Source: Bog-473 sp963706555 (GTDB lineage: Bacteria; Actinomycetota; Acidimicrobiia; Acidimicrobiales; RAAP-2). Taken from it: a stretch of 64,000 nucleotides of DNA. Location of the stretch: NCBI GenBank assembly GCA_963706555.1, contig OY970164.1:3472001-3536000 (forward strand), written 5' to 3'. The stretch's first letter is position 1. Each line of letters starts with the position of its first letter. The position numbers were made by a program, and so were the translations under genes. Shown in pieces: positions 25,586 to 34,657 of this stretch. Under the pieces are notes generated by a model. The model was given only the letters and a program-made list of their open reading frames with translations. It had not been told where the DNA came from and did not search any database.

Positions 25586-26353
25586 AATGCCTCCGTCGTT
25601 GGTTGTTTGGTGGAATAGGAGCGCCGGCGGAACACCGAAAGCGCCAGGAAGACCACGACGCGCAGGAGATAGAGGGCGGCCCGTGCTGTCGACTGACTGG
25701 GCGATCCGGCCAGCCGCGGCCGCATCGTGACCGGGACCTGATGGATCCGTCCACCGGCATCGGCCACGATCACCAAGGATTCAACCGTGTCCGACAGGTA
25801 GTCGGCGGGATAGCTCACTGCGAAGAGCTCGATGGCGGCTCTGTTGTGGGCGCGAAACCCCGACGTCACGTCCGTGAGGTGGGTCTTGGTCACTCGCGAC
25901 AGGCGCCGGGCCAGAATCCGCATGGCCGCTCGCCGGGCACGCGGGACTGCGATGTCCTCGGTGCCGGCGAAGCGGGCGCCGATGACCACCTGGGGGCCCG
26001 GCTCGTCGTCGAGCTCGTCCAGGAGGAGCGAGATGTCACGCGGCATCGTGCTGACCGTCGGCGTCGACCTGGAGGAGGATGTCGAAGTTGTGAGCCTTTG
26101 CCACTCTGAAGCCGACCCGCATCGCTCCTCCGACACCGAGCGTGAACGGATTGGTGACGACCTGGGCCCCGGCCCCGAGGGCCTGCTCACGCGTGTGGTC
26201 GACCGAGCCGTCGTCGACAACGAGGATCGTGCAGTCGGGAATCGCCGCCTGCACCTCCTTCACGACCAACGCGACCGTGCCCTCCTCGTTGAGGGCGGGG
26301 AGCACGACGAGGATGCGGGGCTTGTTCGGCGCGGGGTTCGTGGCGGGGCTCAT
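25582..26353 (-). CDS. GT2 polyprenyl-phosphate glycosyltransferase, frameshifted
   Basis: A dolichol-phosphate-mannose-synthase-like enzyme of about 256 residues if restored. The first frame holds PRILVVLPALNEEGTVALVV, LVVDDGSVDHT and the DxD metal site in LLQVDADGQHD, then hits a stop at 26036. The next frame continues DISLLLDELDDEPGPQVVIG, DVTSGFRAHNRAAIELF and a C-terminal hydrophobic helix. One extra base at about 26044 explains the break. The enzyme makes polyprenyl-phosphate sugar in the cytoplasm, the donor for GT-C transferases on both sides. ATG 26353 is six bases after the upstream paralogue; DUF2304 follows with overlap. Confidence 0.85.
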
Positions 26354-26359
26354 GGCGTC

Positions 26360-27805
26360 CTACCCGACCCCGCTCCGGGTCAGCTCCTCCTGCGGTGCCG
26401 GGGGAGGGTCGGCGTCGGCACCCATGTCTGCAACGGCACCGTCACCGTCATCGACGCCATCAGAGCCCAAGGCTTCGGTGCCGGGCGCAGCGTCGGCTGC
26501 CCCGTCGAGTCCGTCGGACGGGCGCAGCCTGGACCAGAACCATTCGAGTTGCACCGCGGCCAGAAGCACCAGGGAGACCTCGAACGTGGTCCGGTATCTG
26601 GTCTGGCCAAAGGTCAACGCAGAAGACAACACCACGTTGAGCCCGATGGCCCAGAGCGGGAATGACGGGATGCGCCGTCGCCGAAGGACGATCGTCCCTC
26701 CGAGGGACAGCGCGAAAAGGCCGTAGTACATCCCAAGTCCGACGAGGGCCCAGTGGTACGGGCGAGTTTCGACGAAGGAGTCGAGCTGGATCTGTTGTAA
26801 GGGGTGGAAGAAGCCGAAGGAGCGGCCGACCTTGGCCAGCGTCACCGGCACCAGCCGGTTCTCGTGGTGCCGTACGTAGTCGAGGGCCAGATGTTCGAGT
26901 TCGGCGCCCTCGACCGATTCGTCGGCCTTCGTGTTGACCGATGGTTGGCCGGCGTAGTGGAGCGCGCAGGGCATCGACCAATAGCCCTCGTTCGACCCGG
27001 AGTACGTGGTGGCGCAATCGGCCGAGGCCAGGGTCACGCCAAGCCCGGTGGTGATGAACGTCGGCTTTTGGAACCGGCTCATGTTGTAGCCGACCCAGGG
27101 TGCGATCACGAGGGCGGTGGTCAACAGCCCGATGCCCAGCGTGGCGAAGCGGCGCTTCCAGCTGAGCGATTTGGCCAGCAGGACCAAGGGGATGACCAGG
27201 AAGACGACCAGAAGGGAGAGCTCGTCCCGTCCCAGCATGGTGATGCCCATCGCCAGGCCCAGCCACACCGCCCGCTTGACACTGGGGTCCTTCCAGAATC
27301 GGTAGGCGGTCAGGAGGAGCGCTGCGACCAGCAGGGGAGCGATCGACTCCGACAACGCCAGTTCATCGCTCATCCAGATGTTCGGGTAGACGGCGAGGAG
27401 AAAGGCGGCGATGAGCCCGACTCGCCGCCCGGAGATCTCGCGACCGGTGTAGCCGCAGACCACGATGGCGGCCGCACCCAGGAGGCAGCACCACACCCGC
27501 TCGGCGAAGAAGGTCTTCAGCCCGATTGCCGAGGGGATCGCGACGACGAAGATGAAGAGCGGGGGGAACGACGCCGTCTGCACGGCGTGGTGTGCACCGT
27601 GGGGGTAGTAGAGGTACGGGTTGATGAAGCCGTGCCCGCTGACGAGCAGGTTGGCGCCGTAGTGGTAGGCGTAGGCGTCGCCCCCAGCCGGCCGGTTGGA
27701 GCGGCCCGGGCCGAAAAGGGAGACCAGCCGAATGGCGAGGCCGAGGGCTGTCCATAGCCCCAGCCACGGCCACCAGCGCGGCGACGGTCTCCTCTTGTGA
27801 CGCAT
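26360..27805 (-). CDS. Membrane glycosyltransferase (GT39/ArnT-like), paralogue 2
   Basis: 481 residues, about ten membrane segments, strongly similar to the gene at 23808 over its full length: GGDAYAYHYGANLLVSGHGF, AYRFWKDPSVKRA, MLGRDELSLLVVFLVIPL and FHPLQQIQLDSFVETRPYHW. The cysteine motif C-x5-G-x2-E-G-Y-W-S-x2-C is at 26966-27019. The C-terminal 60 residues are acidic and Ala/Gly/Asp-rich with no membrane segment. First gene of a minus-strand operon with GT2 and DUF2304, whose product probably supplies its donor. Divergent from the acyltransferase at 27944. Confidence 0.87.
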   Translation of the reverse strand: MRHKRRPSPRWWPWLGLWTALGLAIRLVSLFGPGRSNRPAGGDAYAYHYGANLLVSGHGFINPYLYYPHGAHHAVQTASFPPLFIFVVAIPSAIGLKTFFAERVWCCLLGAAAIVVCGYTGREISGRRVGLIAAFLLAVYPNIWMSDELALSESIAPLLVAALLLTAYRFWKDPSVKRAVWLGLAMGITMLGRDELSLLVVFLVIPLVLLAKSLSWKRRFATLGIGLLTTALVIAPWVGYNMSRFQKPTFITTGLGVTLASADCATTYSGSNEGYWSMPCALHYAGQPSVNTKADESVEGAELEHLALDYVRHHENRLVPVTLAKVGRSFGFFHPLQQIQLDSFVETRPYHWALVGLGMYYGLFALSLGGTIVLRRRRIPSFPLWAIGLNVVLSSALTFGQTRYRTTFEVSLVLLAAVQLEWFWSRLRPSDGLDGAADAAPGTEALGSDGVDDGDGAVADMGADADPPPAPQEELTRSGVG

Positions 27806-27943
27806 GGGCGGTCAGCCTACGTCTCTGGACCAGAGGGGGCGCGTTTCCATTGGCCGGACGAATCCCCTGGTCAGGCACACCCACCGGGGGCGTGTCCAGC
27901 CCCGCTGGGTGGGGTGGGACACGACGTGCAACGATCATCGGCC

Positions 27944-30023
27944 GTGACGACAACGGAACTCGCGCCCGAAGACGCGCCTGAAGAGACGCCCGAGGAGAGC
28001 CGCGTCGTTCCACCTCTCGTCAGCAACCTCAAAGTCGGCCCGCCCGCCCGCCCCCCACGAGAGCACGTGGCGGGACTCGATGGCATCCGTGCCGTCGCGG
28101 TGATCGGTGTCCTCGGATTCCATGCCGGGGTGTCCGGGTTCGGTGGCGGCCTCCTCGGCGTGGACATCTTCTTCGTGCTCTCCGGCTACCTCATCACGTC
28201 GCTGCTCGTGGCCGAGTGGAGCAGAACCGGCACCGTGGCGTTCCTCCGCTTCTACGAGCGACGGGCACGGCGTCTCCTGCCGGGTCTCTTCCTCCTCCTG
28301 CTCTTGGTGGCGGTCTACGCCCAGTGGTTCGCCGAGCCGGACACCCTCGCGACACTTCGAGGTGATGCTCTTTCGACGTTGGCCTATGTGGCGAACTGGA
28401 GGTTCGTCTTCTCCGGGCAGAGCTATTTCGTGCACTTCGGGCCGCCGTCGCCGCTCCTGCACACCTGGTCACTGGCCGTCGAGGAGCAGTTCTACCTGAT
28501 CTGGCCCGGCGTGGCGCTGCTCGTGCTGCATTGGCGGGGGAGGAGGGCACTCGCGGCCGTGGCAGCTGCCGGCATCGTCCTGTCTGCCGCCCTCACCGTG
28601 GCGCTGTTCCACCACGGCGTCAGTGTGACGCGCCTCTACTACGGGACCGACATCCGCACCCAGGAGGTCATGGTCGGGCGCGCTGTTGGCGATCTGCCTC
28701 CCCACCTTCGTTCGACGAGTGCGCCAAGCCGGTCGGTCGACCCGGCGCACGGTGCACTCCGCAGTCGCCATTCTCGGGGTGGTCTCGGCCGTTGCCCTTC
28801 TATGGGCGCTCCACGCCGTCAGCGGCCAGGGCGGATTCCTCTACCAGGGCGGCTTCCTCCTGGTCGCCAGCGCCACGGCAGGGTTGATCCTCCTCGTCGT
28901 GGTCCGTCCCCGGGCAGTCGTCTCCCGGATCCTGTCCTTGGGCGTCCTCGGCTACATCGGCCGGATCTCCTATGGGCTCTACCTCTACCACTATCCCCTC
29001 TTCTTGATGATCGACAACCAGCACACGGGCCTGACGGGAGCAACGCTCCTGGCGGTCAGGCTGGGCGCAACCGCGGCAGTTGCGGTCGCGTCGTACCACC
29101 TGATCGAGATGCCAGTGCGCCAGCGCCGTCTCCTCAAGGGTTGGCACCTCGTGGCTGCCCTGCCGATCGGCGTCATTGTGGTCGTCATCGCCCTCGTGCT
29201 CTCGACCACCACGTCGGCACCGTCGCCGGTGACGCCGACGAAGGCGGGCCTGTTCGCAGTGCCGAAGGCACCGCCTGCGACATTGCCGACGGGCGATCAC
29301 GTCAGGGTCTTCATGCTCGGCGACTCGATCGCGTTGACCTTGGCCGAGGGACTCAAGGTGCAGGCCGGGCGCTGGGGCGCTTCGGTGGACAATCTGGGGG
29401 TGTTGGGCTGCGATCTCGACCCCAACAGCACGGTCAACATCCAAGGGTCCATCACCAAGGCGGCGCAGGGTTGCGCCAACTGGCCAGCCAAGTGGCGCCA
29501 GCTCGTCGACCGGGACAATCCCGACATCGTGGGCGTGGAGCTCGGACGCTGGGAGGTCTCCGACCGCATCATCGACGGGCACTGGACGAGGATCGGCCAA
29601 CCGGCCTGGGACAACCTGTACGCGAAGGAGCTGAGCAAGGCGATCCGGATCCTGTCGGCCCGGGGAGCCCATGTGGTGATCTTCACGCTGCCGTACATCG
29701 CGCAGACGACCGAAGCGCCGAACGGGACGCCATGGGATATCAACCAGCCCGTCCGGACCAACGAGTACAACGCAATCGTCCGTCAGGTTGTCGCCCGCTC
29801 CTCTGGGGCTGCCTCTGTTTTCGACCTGAACAGCGTGGTTGATCCGCACGGGGCGTACACGTCCTACCTCGACGGTGTCCGCATCCGGAACGGCGATGAT
29901 GAGCACTTCTCGCTTCTCGGCGGGAAGCTGTTGCGGCCAATGATCCTGCCGACGCTGGTGCAACTGGGGCTGGCCCATGCATTGGCACGCCAAAACGGCA
30001 CGGTCTCCACGACTGCGTCCTGA
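27944..30023 (+). CDS. Membrane O-acyltransferase with SGNH domain, frameshifted
   Basis: About 690 residues if restored; same plan as the gene at 21488. Acyltransferase-3 part: AGLDGIRAVAVIGVLGFHAG, GVDIFFVLSGYLITSLLVAE, LAVEEQFYLIWPGVALLV. After TDIRTQEVMVG the frame breaks at the GGG at 28676-28678; dropping one G gives VGALLAICLPTFVRRVRQ and the rest of the membrane domain. The SGNH domain has VFMLGDSIALTLAEG and the DxxH near the end (GDDEHFSLLGG). GTG 27944 is the likely start, as upstream in-frame codons look random. The break is probably a sequence error. Confidence 0.82.
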
Positions 30024-30102
30024 TCCCGTCCTGATCCCGGTCACGGCCCGTTGCTGCCGCCCTTCACTAGTATGCGCAGAAACCAATTCAGGGGGCGGCG
30101 GC

Positions 30103-31350
30103 TTGAGAGACGGCATCACACGCGGGTCTGTCGGCCCTGAGGCGGCAGCCCGAGCGGGCCTGGTCGACCCAATCGAGCTCCTCCATGAGGAGCGCCGGGC
30201 CGAAAGCCGCGACCGGATCAGCCAGACGGCCCGTGCGGCGGGAATTCGCCGGGTGGATGTCGTGGCCTGGCGCGACCTTGACGATGCCGAGGCGGGCGGG
30301 TCCGAGCTGCACGCGCACGAGATCCTGAAACGATGGGCTGACGCCGGCATCGACGTCCGGCTCTGGACCTCCAGGGTCGACGGCGCGGCACGGGAGATCG
30401 GTCGCAGCGGCTACACGGTCAACCGTCGCGCCGGCCGCTATGCCGTCTTCCCCCGCACGGCCGTGGCTGGTTTGCGCAGGAAGATCGGGACGGGTGATGC
30501 CCTGGTCGAGATCTGGAATGGCATGCCCTTCTTCTCGCCGCTCTGGAGTCGGACGCCCCGGATCGTCTTCCTGCATCACGTCCACGGCGAGATGTGGGAC
30601 ATGGTCCTTTCCCCCTCCCTCGCCTCCATCGGTCGCACGCTCGAGTCCCGGGTCGCGCCGCCCTTCTATCGGCGCAGCGAGATCGTCACGCTGTCGAATT
30701 CGGCAAAGCTGGACCTCGTCACGAGGATCCGCCATCCCGCCGATCGGGTCACGGTCATTCCGCCAGGCGTCGACCCCAGGTTCTCGCCGGGCGAGTCCCT
30801 CAGCAGCGTTCCGCTGGTGATCGCCGTCGGGCGTCTCGTCCCGGTCAAGCGGTTCGATCGCTTCGTCGCGGCGATGATCGACATGAAGGCCAAGCATCCG
30901 GACCTCCAGGCCATGATCGTGGGAGAGGGCTATGAACGGCCCGCTCTCGAGGCGCAGATCGCCATGGCGAACGCCGGGCAGTGGTTGACGTTGCCCGGGC
31001 GGCTTCCGGATGCCCAGCTGGTCGATACCTATCGACGGGCGTGGGTGCTGGCCTCGACGTCGTCCCACGAAGGTTGGGGCATGACAATCACCGAAGCGGC
31101 GGCCTGTGGCACCCCGGCGGTGGCCACCCGGATTCCGGGCCACGAGGACGCCATCGTCGAGGACGAGTCCGGGTTTCTCGCGTCCTCGACGCCGGCGTTG
31201 GTCGAGGCAATCGCTTCCGTTCTCGACAATCCCATGTTGCGCCGCCGGCTCAGCCAGGGTGCCCTCCGGCGCACAGAAGACATGACCTGGGAGCGGACGG
31301 CGGAAGCCGCCCTGGAAACGTTGGCGGCCCAGGTCACGCGGCACAAATGA
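30103..31350 (+). CDS. GT4-family glycosyltransferase
   Basis: 415 residues with a GT-B fold. The donor half has VTVIPPGVDPRF, VIAVGRLVPVKRFDRFV and the retaining-enzyme motif SSHEGWGMTITEAAACG, followed by PAVATRIPGHEDAIV. The acceptor half has GGSELHAHEILKRWADAG and FLHHVHGEMWDMV. No membrane segment, so it acts in the cytoplasm on a lipid-linked acceptor or nucleotide-sugar route. TTG 30103 is preferred: AGGGGG precedes it by about eight bases, and a TAGTAT -10 box lies at 30068-30073. Its stop overlaps the next ATG (ATGA). Confidence 0.88.
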   Translation: MRDGITRGSVGPEAAARAGLVDPIELLHEERRAESRDRISQTARAAGIRRVDVVAWRDLDDAEAGGSELHAHEILKRWADAGIDVRLWTSRVDGAAREIGRSGYTVNRRAGRYAVFPRTAVAGLRRKIGTGDALVEIWNGMPFFSPLWSRTPRIVFLHHVHGEMWDMVLSPSLASIGRTLESRVAPPFYRRSEIVTLSNSAKLDLVTRIRHPADRVTVIPPGVDPRFSPGESLSSVPLVIAVGRLVPVKRFDRFVAAMIDMKAKHPDLQAMIVGEGYERPALEAQIAMANAGQWLTLPGRLPDAQLVDTYRRAWVLASTSSHEGWGMTITEAAACGTPAVATRIPGHEDAIVEDESGFLASSTPALVEAIASVLDNPMLRRRLSQGALRRTEDMTWERTAEAALETLAAQVTRHK

Positions 31351-33035
31351 CGCTGGGGTTGGCCGGGATTCCGAACAACTCCGAACCGTACGGCCCGTCC
31401 TCGGCTCCTGACTCCGCCCCGCTGTCCGCCCCGCCGTCCGAACCGTCGGATTCGCCCGAACCGACCGAACCGATCGAACCGACCGATCCGACCGAGCTCA
31501 CAACGCCGGCCGAACCGGAGCCGACCGAACTCACAACGCCGGCCGAACCGGAGCCGGCCGAGCCGGAGCCGACCGAACTCACAACGCCGGCCGAACCGGA
31601 GCCGGCCGAACCGGAGCCGGCCGAACTCACAACGCCGGCCGAACCGGAGCGGGCCGAGCCAGAGCGGTCGACAGCCTCCCGATCAGGATCGCGGTTCTGG
31701 GTCGGCATGGCCGGCGTCGGCGTCGTGGCGGTGGTGATCCAAGGCCTTCTGATTCACGCCACATCGCACCGTGTCGTGTTGTGGTCCGGTGCACGGTTCA
31801 TCACGCGACAGGCGACGTCGTTGGTCCGGGGCGCTTGGTTCATCGAGCCGGGAACGTATGCGCACGGGCACGTCGCGACTGCCATGCACCCCCCGCTGCC
31901 CACACTCCTCTTTGCGGTGGCGGATGTGGCCAGCATCGTCGGCTCGACGCCGCATCGGGTGCTCCTGGCGGTGTTGTTCGTGCTCTCCATGGGTCTTGCC
32001 GGCATGACGGTGCGTGAGCTGGCCGGTGACAGGGCTGGCATTTTGGCCGCCCTCGTTTTCGCAACGTTCCCACTGCTCTGGGTGAATCCGGCCACCCTGG
32101 GACCTGAGACGACCGTCATCGCCGTCACGTCGCTGCTCCTCTTCACCTCGGTCCGTTTCTGGAACCAACCGGCGGTGAAGAACGCCGCTGCGGTGGGGTT
32201 GGCCCTCGGACTCGCTGCACTGACCCGGACCGACCTCGTTGGCCTGGTTGTGGTCCTCGCCCTGCCCTTGGTGCTGTTGGTGCGCAACACCTCATGGCTC
32301 GGGCGACTCCGGTACGCAGGAGTTATCGTGGCCCTCTTGGTTGTCGTCGTGGCACCGTGGGTGATCCGGAACCAGGTCGTCATCGGTCACTCCGCCGTAC
32401 TGTCGGAGGACTACGGCCCGGTACTGGCGGGGGCCAATTGCAAGGCCACCAGCGTTGGCCCGCTCGAAGGTTGGTGGAGCGCCCGGTGTGTGGCGGGGGT
32501 GCCGAGATCGGCGGCGCCGACATCGGGATCGAACGAGACGGCGGCGACGCGAGCCGATGTCCATGCGGCTCACTCGTATTTCTCTGCGCACTCGGGCGAT
32601 GCCGTGGGGGTCGCCGCAGTGCGGCTGGGCCGCCTCTGGAATGTGTACCGCCCGCTGCAGGGCGTCCACCTCGAGACGGCAGTAGGGCGTCCCGCCTGGG
32701 TGTCACGACTGGGACTGTGGTACTTCTACGTGCTGGTGCCGATCGCCATCGCAGGAGCCGTGATCCTTCGCCGGAGACGGACGCTCGTCTTCCCGTTTGT
32801 CGCCATGATCGTGCTCTCGTCGGTCACTGCCGTCCTGGCCTACGGCGATGCGCGGTTCGCGTTGGAGGCGGACGTGGCCATGGCCATGTTGGCAGGCGTG
32901 GCGCTCGACGCCGCCGTCCACGCGGTCCGTGCCGCCCGTGACAGCCATGACGCCCGTGACCGCCACGCCGCCCGATCATTCTTCGCCCGGAATCCGGGTC
33001 TCCACCGGGCGGGCCGGCGAGAGGAGATCGCGTGA
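31347..33035 (+). CDS. Membrane glycosyltransferase (GT39-like), paralogue 3, with repetitive N-terminus
   Basis: 562 residues. The first 115 residues are a Pro/Glu/Thr-rich tail with tandem copies of ELTTPAEPEPAEPEP, encoded by imperfect DNA repeats (about 31490-31660). Then a GT-C membrane domain: FIEPGTYAHGHVATAMHPPL, SVRFWNQPAVKN, ALTRTDLVGLVVVLALPLVL. The cysteine motif shared with the two other paralogues is C-x5-G-x2-E-G-W-W-S-x2-C at 32436-32489. It differs more from them than they do from each other. ATG overlaps the GT4 stop, and its own stop overlaps the next GTG, so the three genes form a tight operon. Confidence 0.83.
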   Translation: MTLGLAGIPNNSEPYGPSSAPDSAPLSAPPSEPSDSPEPTEPIEPTDPTELTTPAEPEPTELTTPAEPEPAEPEPTELTTPAEPEPAEPEPAELTTPAEPERAEPERSTASRSGSRFWVGMAGVGVVAVVIQGLLIHATSHRVVLWSGARFITRQATSLVRGAWFIEPGTYAHGHVATAMHPPLPTLLFAVADVASIVGSTPHRVLLAVLFVLSMGLAGMTVRELAGDRAGILAALVFATFPLLWVNPATLGPETTVIAVTSLLLFTSVRFWNQPAVKNAAAVGLALGLAALTRTDLVGLVVVLALPLVLLVRNTSWLGRLRYAGVIVALLVVVVAPWVIRNQVVIGHSAVLSEDYGPVLAGANCKATSVGPLEGWWSARCVAGVPRSAAPTSGSNETAATRADVHAAHSYFSAHSGDAVGVAAVRLGRLWNVYRPLQGVHLETAVGRPAWVSRLGLWYFYVLVPIAIAGAVILRRRRTLVFPFVAMIVLSSVTAVLAYGDARFALEADVAMAMLAGVALDAAVHAVRAARDSHDARDRHAARSFFARNPGLHRAGRREEIA

Positions 33036-34657
33036 CGACCGACGTGATCAAGGACGTCGCGGATCAGGTCGTGTCACTGTCGCCCGGACCGGAGTTCGAG
33101 CCTCCAGTGATCGAGCCGGGCCCAGAGGCTGCGGCGCCGCGACGACCTCCCCGCTTTCCCGCATTCGACGGTCTCCGTGCCATTGCGGCGATCACCGTGG
33201 TGGTGGTGCACGTGAGCTTCGTGGCCGGCCTCACGGCAGGCCAGAACGGCGTCGGGATCTACACCGCCCGGTTCGAGATCGGCGTGTCGGTGTTCTTTCT
33301 CATCTCGGGGTTTTTGCTGTACCGGCCGTTCGTGGTGGCGCACCTCGCCGCTGCGCCCAAGCCCCGGACCGGTGCGTTCTGGATCCGGCGTGTGTTGCGC
33401 ATCGTTCCGGCGTATTGGCTCGTGCTGTTCGTGGCAACGTCGATACTGCACGCGGGTCCGGGCATCGGCCCCCATGGCTGGCGGGCGTATGCCTCGCACT
33501 ACCTGTTCCTTCAGATCTACTCGCCGTATCAGACCCTGAAAGGCATCTCCGCCGCATGGTCGCTCTGTGTCGAGATGACCTTCTACCTGTACATCCCGCT
33601 CTATGCCGCACTCATCGGCTGGCACCGGTCGTCACGCACGGTCGGGCAGAGAATGCGTATCGAGCTGCTCGGCCTGGCGATCATGATCGCGATCAGCTAC
33701 ACCTGGCGCTACACCGTCCTCCAGTTTCAGCACGGTCATTCGCCCTACTTCCATCTAGCCACCATCTGGCTTCCCGCCTTCTTGGACCTCTTCGCCCTCG
33801 GGATGGGTCTGGCGGTGGTCAGCGCGTGGATGCACCACGAAGGGCGAGAGTTCCGCTGGATGTGGCGGCGCTGGTTCCCCTGGGTTTCCTGGGCATGTGC
33901 CGGTGCTTGCTTCTGGGCCGTGTCCAACATCGGGATTCCGGTCGTCCCGATCTACACCGAGTCGACGCTCGACATCGCTCGGCAGACCCTCTACGGGGCG
34001 TTTGCCTTCTTCCTGCTCCTCCCGGCGGTCTTCGGTCCCCAGGGGAAGGGGCTGATCCGCCGTTTCCTGCAGTGCTGGCCGGTCGCCTCCCTCGGTGTGA
34101 TCTCGTACGGGATCTATCTGTGGCATGAGACCTGGATGTACCAGATCCTCAAGGAAGGTCACTATTACCTTTTCCGCCTGGAATTCTGGGCGTACTTTTT
34201 TGCGGTCTTGGCCCTCACGATCCTTTCGGCGAGTCTCAGCTACTTCGTGCTGGAGAAGCCGATCCTGCGGTTGAAGAACTCGATCACCTGGTGGAGGCGC
34301 TCACGGGCGAAAGCGGATGTCCCGCAACCACCGGACGCCCCGCAACCACCGGACGTCCCGGATGCGCACGACCTTCAGGAGTCGCTCAGCCCCCAAGAAC
34401 CGTCGGAACCCGGGGAAGATCGTGAGGAATCAGCCGGAGTCGCTGCTCCGGGAGCGAGCCCATTGGGCCAGAGCGTCCGCGGCGAAGAGGAAGAGCGCAA
34501 TCCACACCAGCGAATTCGCGACCCCGAAGTGGGTCGGCCAGTTGATGTCAGAGACGAAGTGGTCGGCGTGTTGACGGAAGACCACGTATCCCGCCGTGAC
34601 GACCAGGAGACCCAGCGCACCCGCGAGGACTACCACACGACTCTTCTCGACCCGTAG
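33032..34657 (+). CDS. Acyltransferase-3 membrane protein (no SGNH domain)
   Basis: Up to 541 residues. Ten membrane segments of the OafA/acyltransferase-3 fold: FPAFDGLRAIAAITVVVVHV, GVSVFFLISGFLLYRPFV, WIRRVLRIVPAYWLVLF and AAWSLCVEMTFYLYIPLY. The GTG overlaps the upstream stop. After residue about 430 the tail is Pro/Asp/Glu-rich. The last 75 residues read antisense through the end of aftD and are unlikely to be natural. Another frame has a TGA near 34420, so a missed indel may have removed the true stop. Likely acylates a sugar on the outside. Confidence 0.83.
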   Translation: MTTDVIKDVADQVVSLSPGPEFEPPVIEPGPEAAAPRRPPRFPAFDGLRAIAAITVVVVHVSFVAGLTAGQNGVGIYTARFEIGVSVFFLISGFLLYRPFVVAHLAAAPKPRTGAFWIRRVLRIVPAYWLVLFVATSILHAGPGIGPHGWRAYASHYLFLQIYSPYQTLKGISAAWSLCVEMTFYLYIPLYAALIGWHRSSRTVGQRMRIELLGLAIMIAISYTWRYTVLQFQHGHSPYFHLATIWLPAFLDLFALGMGLAVVSAWMHHEGREFRWMWRRWFPWVSWACAGACFWAVSNIGIPVVPIYTESTLDIARQTLYGAFAFFLLLPAVFGPQGKGLIRRFLQCWPVASLGVISYGIYLWHETWMYQILKEGHYYLFRLEFWAYFFAVLALTILSASLSYFVLEKPILRLKNSITWWRRSRAKADVPQPPDAPQPPDVPDAHDLQESLSPQEPSEPGEDREESAGVAAPGASPLGQSVRGEEEERNPHQRIRDPEVGRPVDVRDEVVGVLTEDHVSRRDDQETQRTREDYHTTLLDP

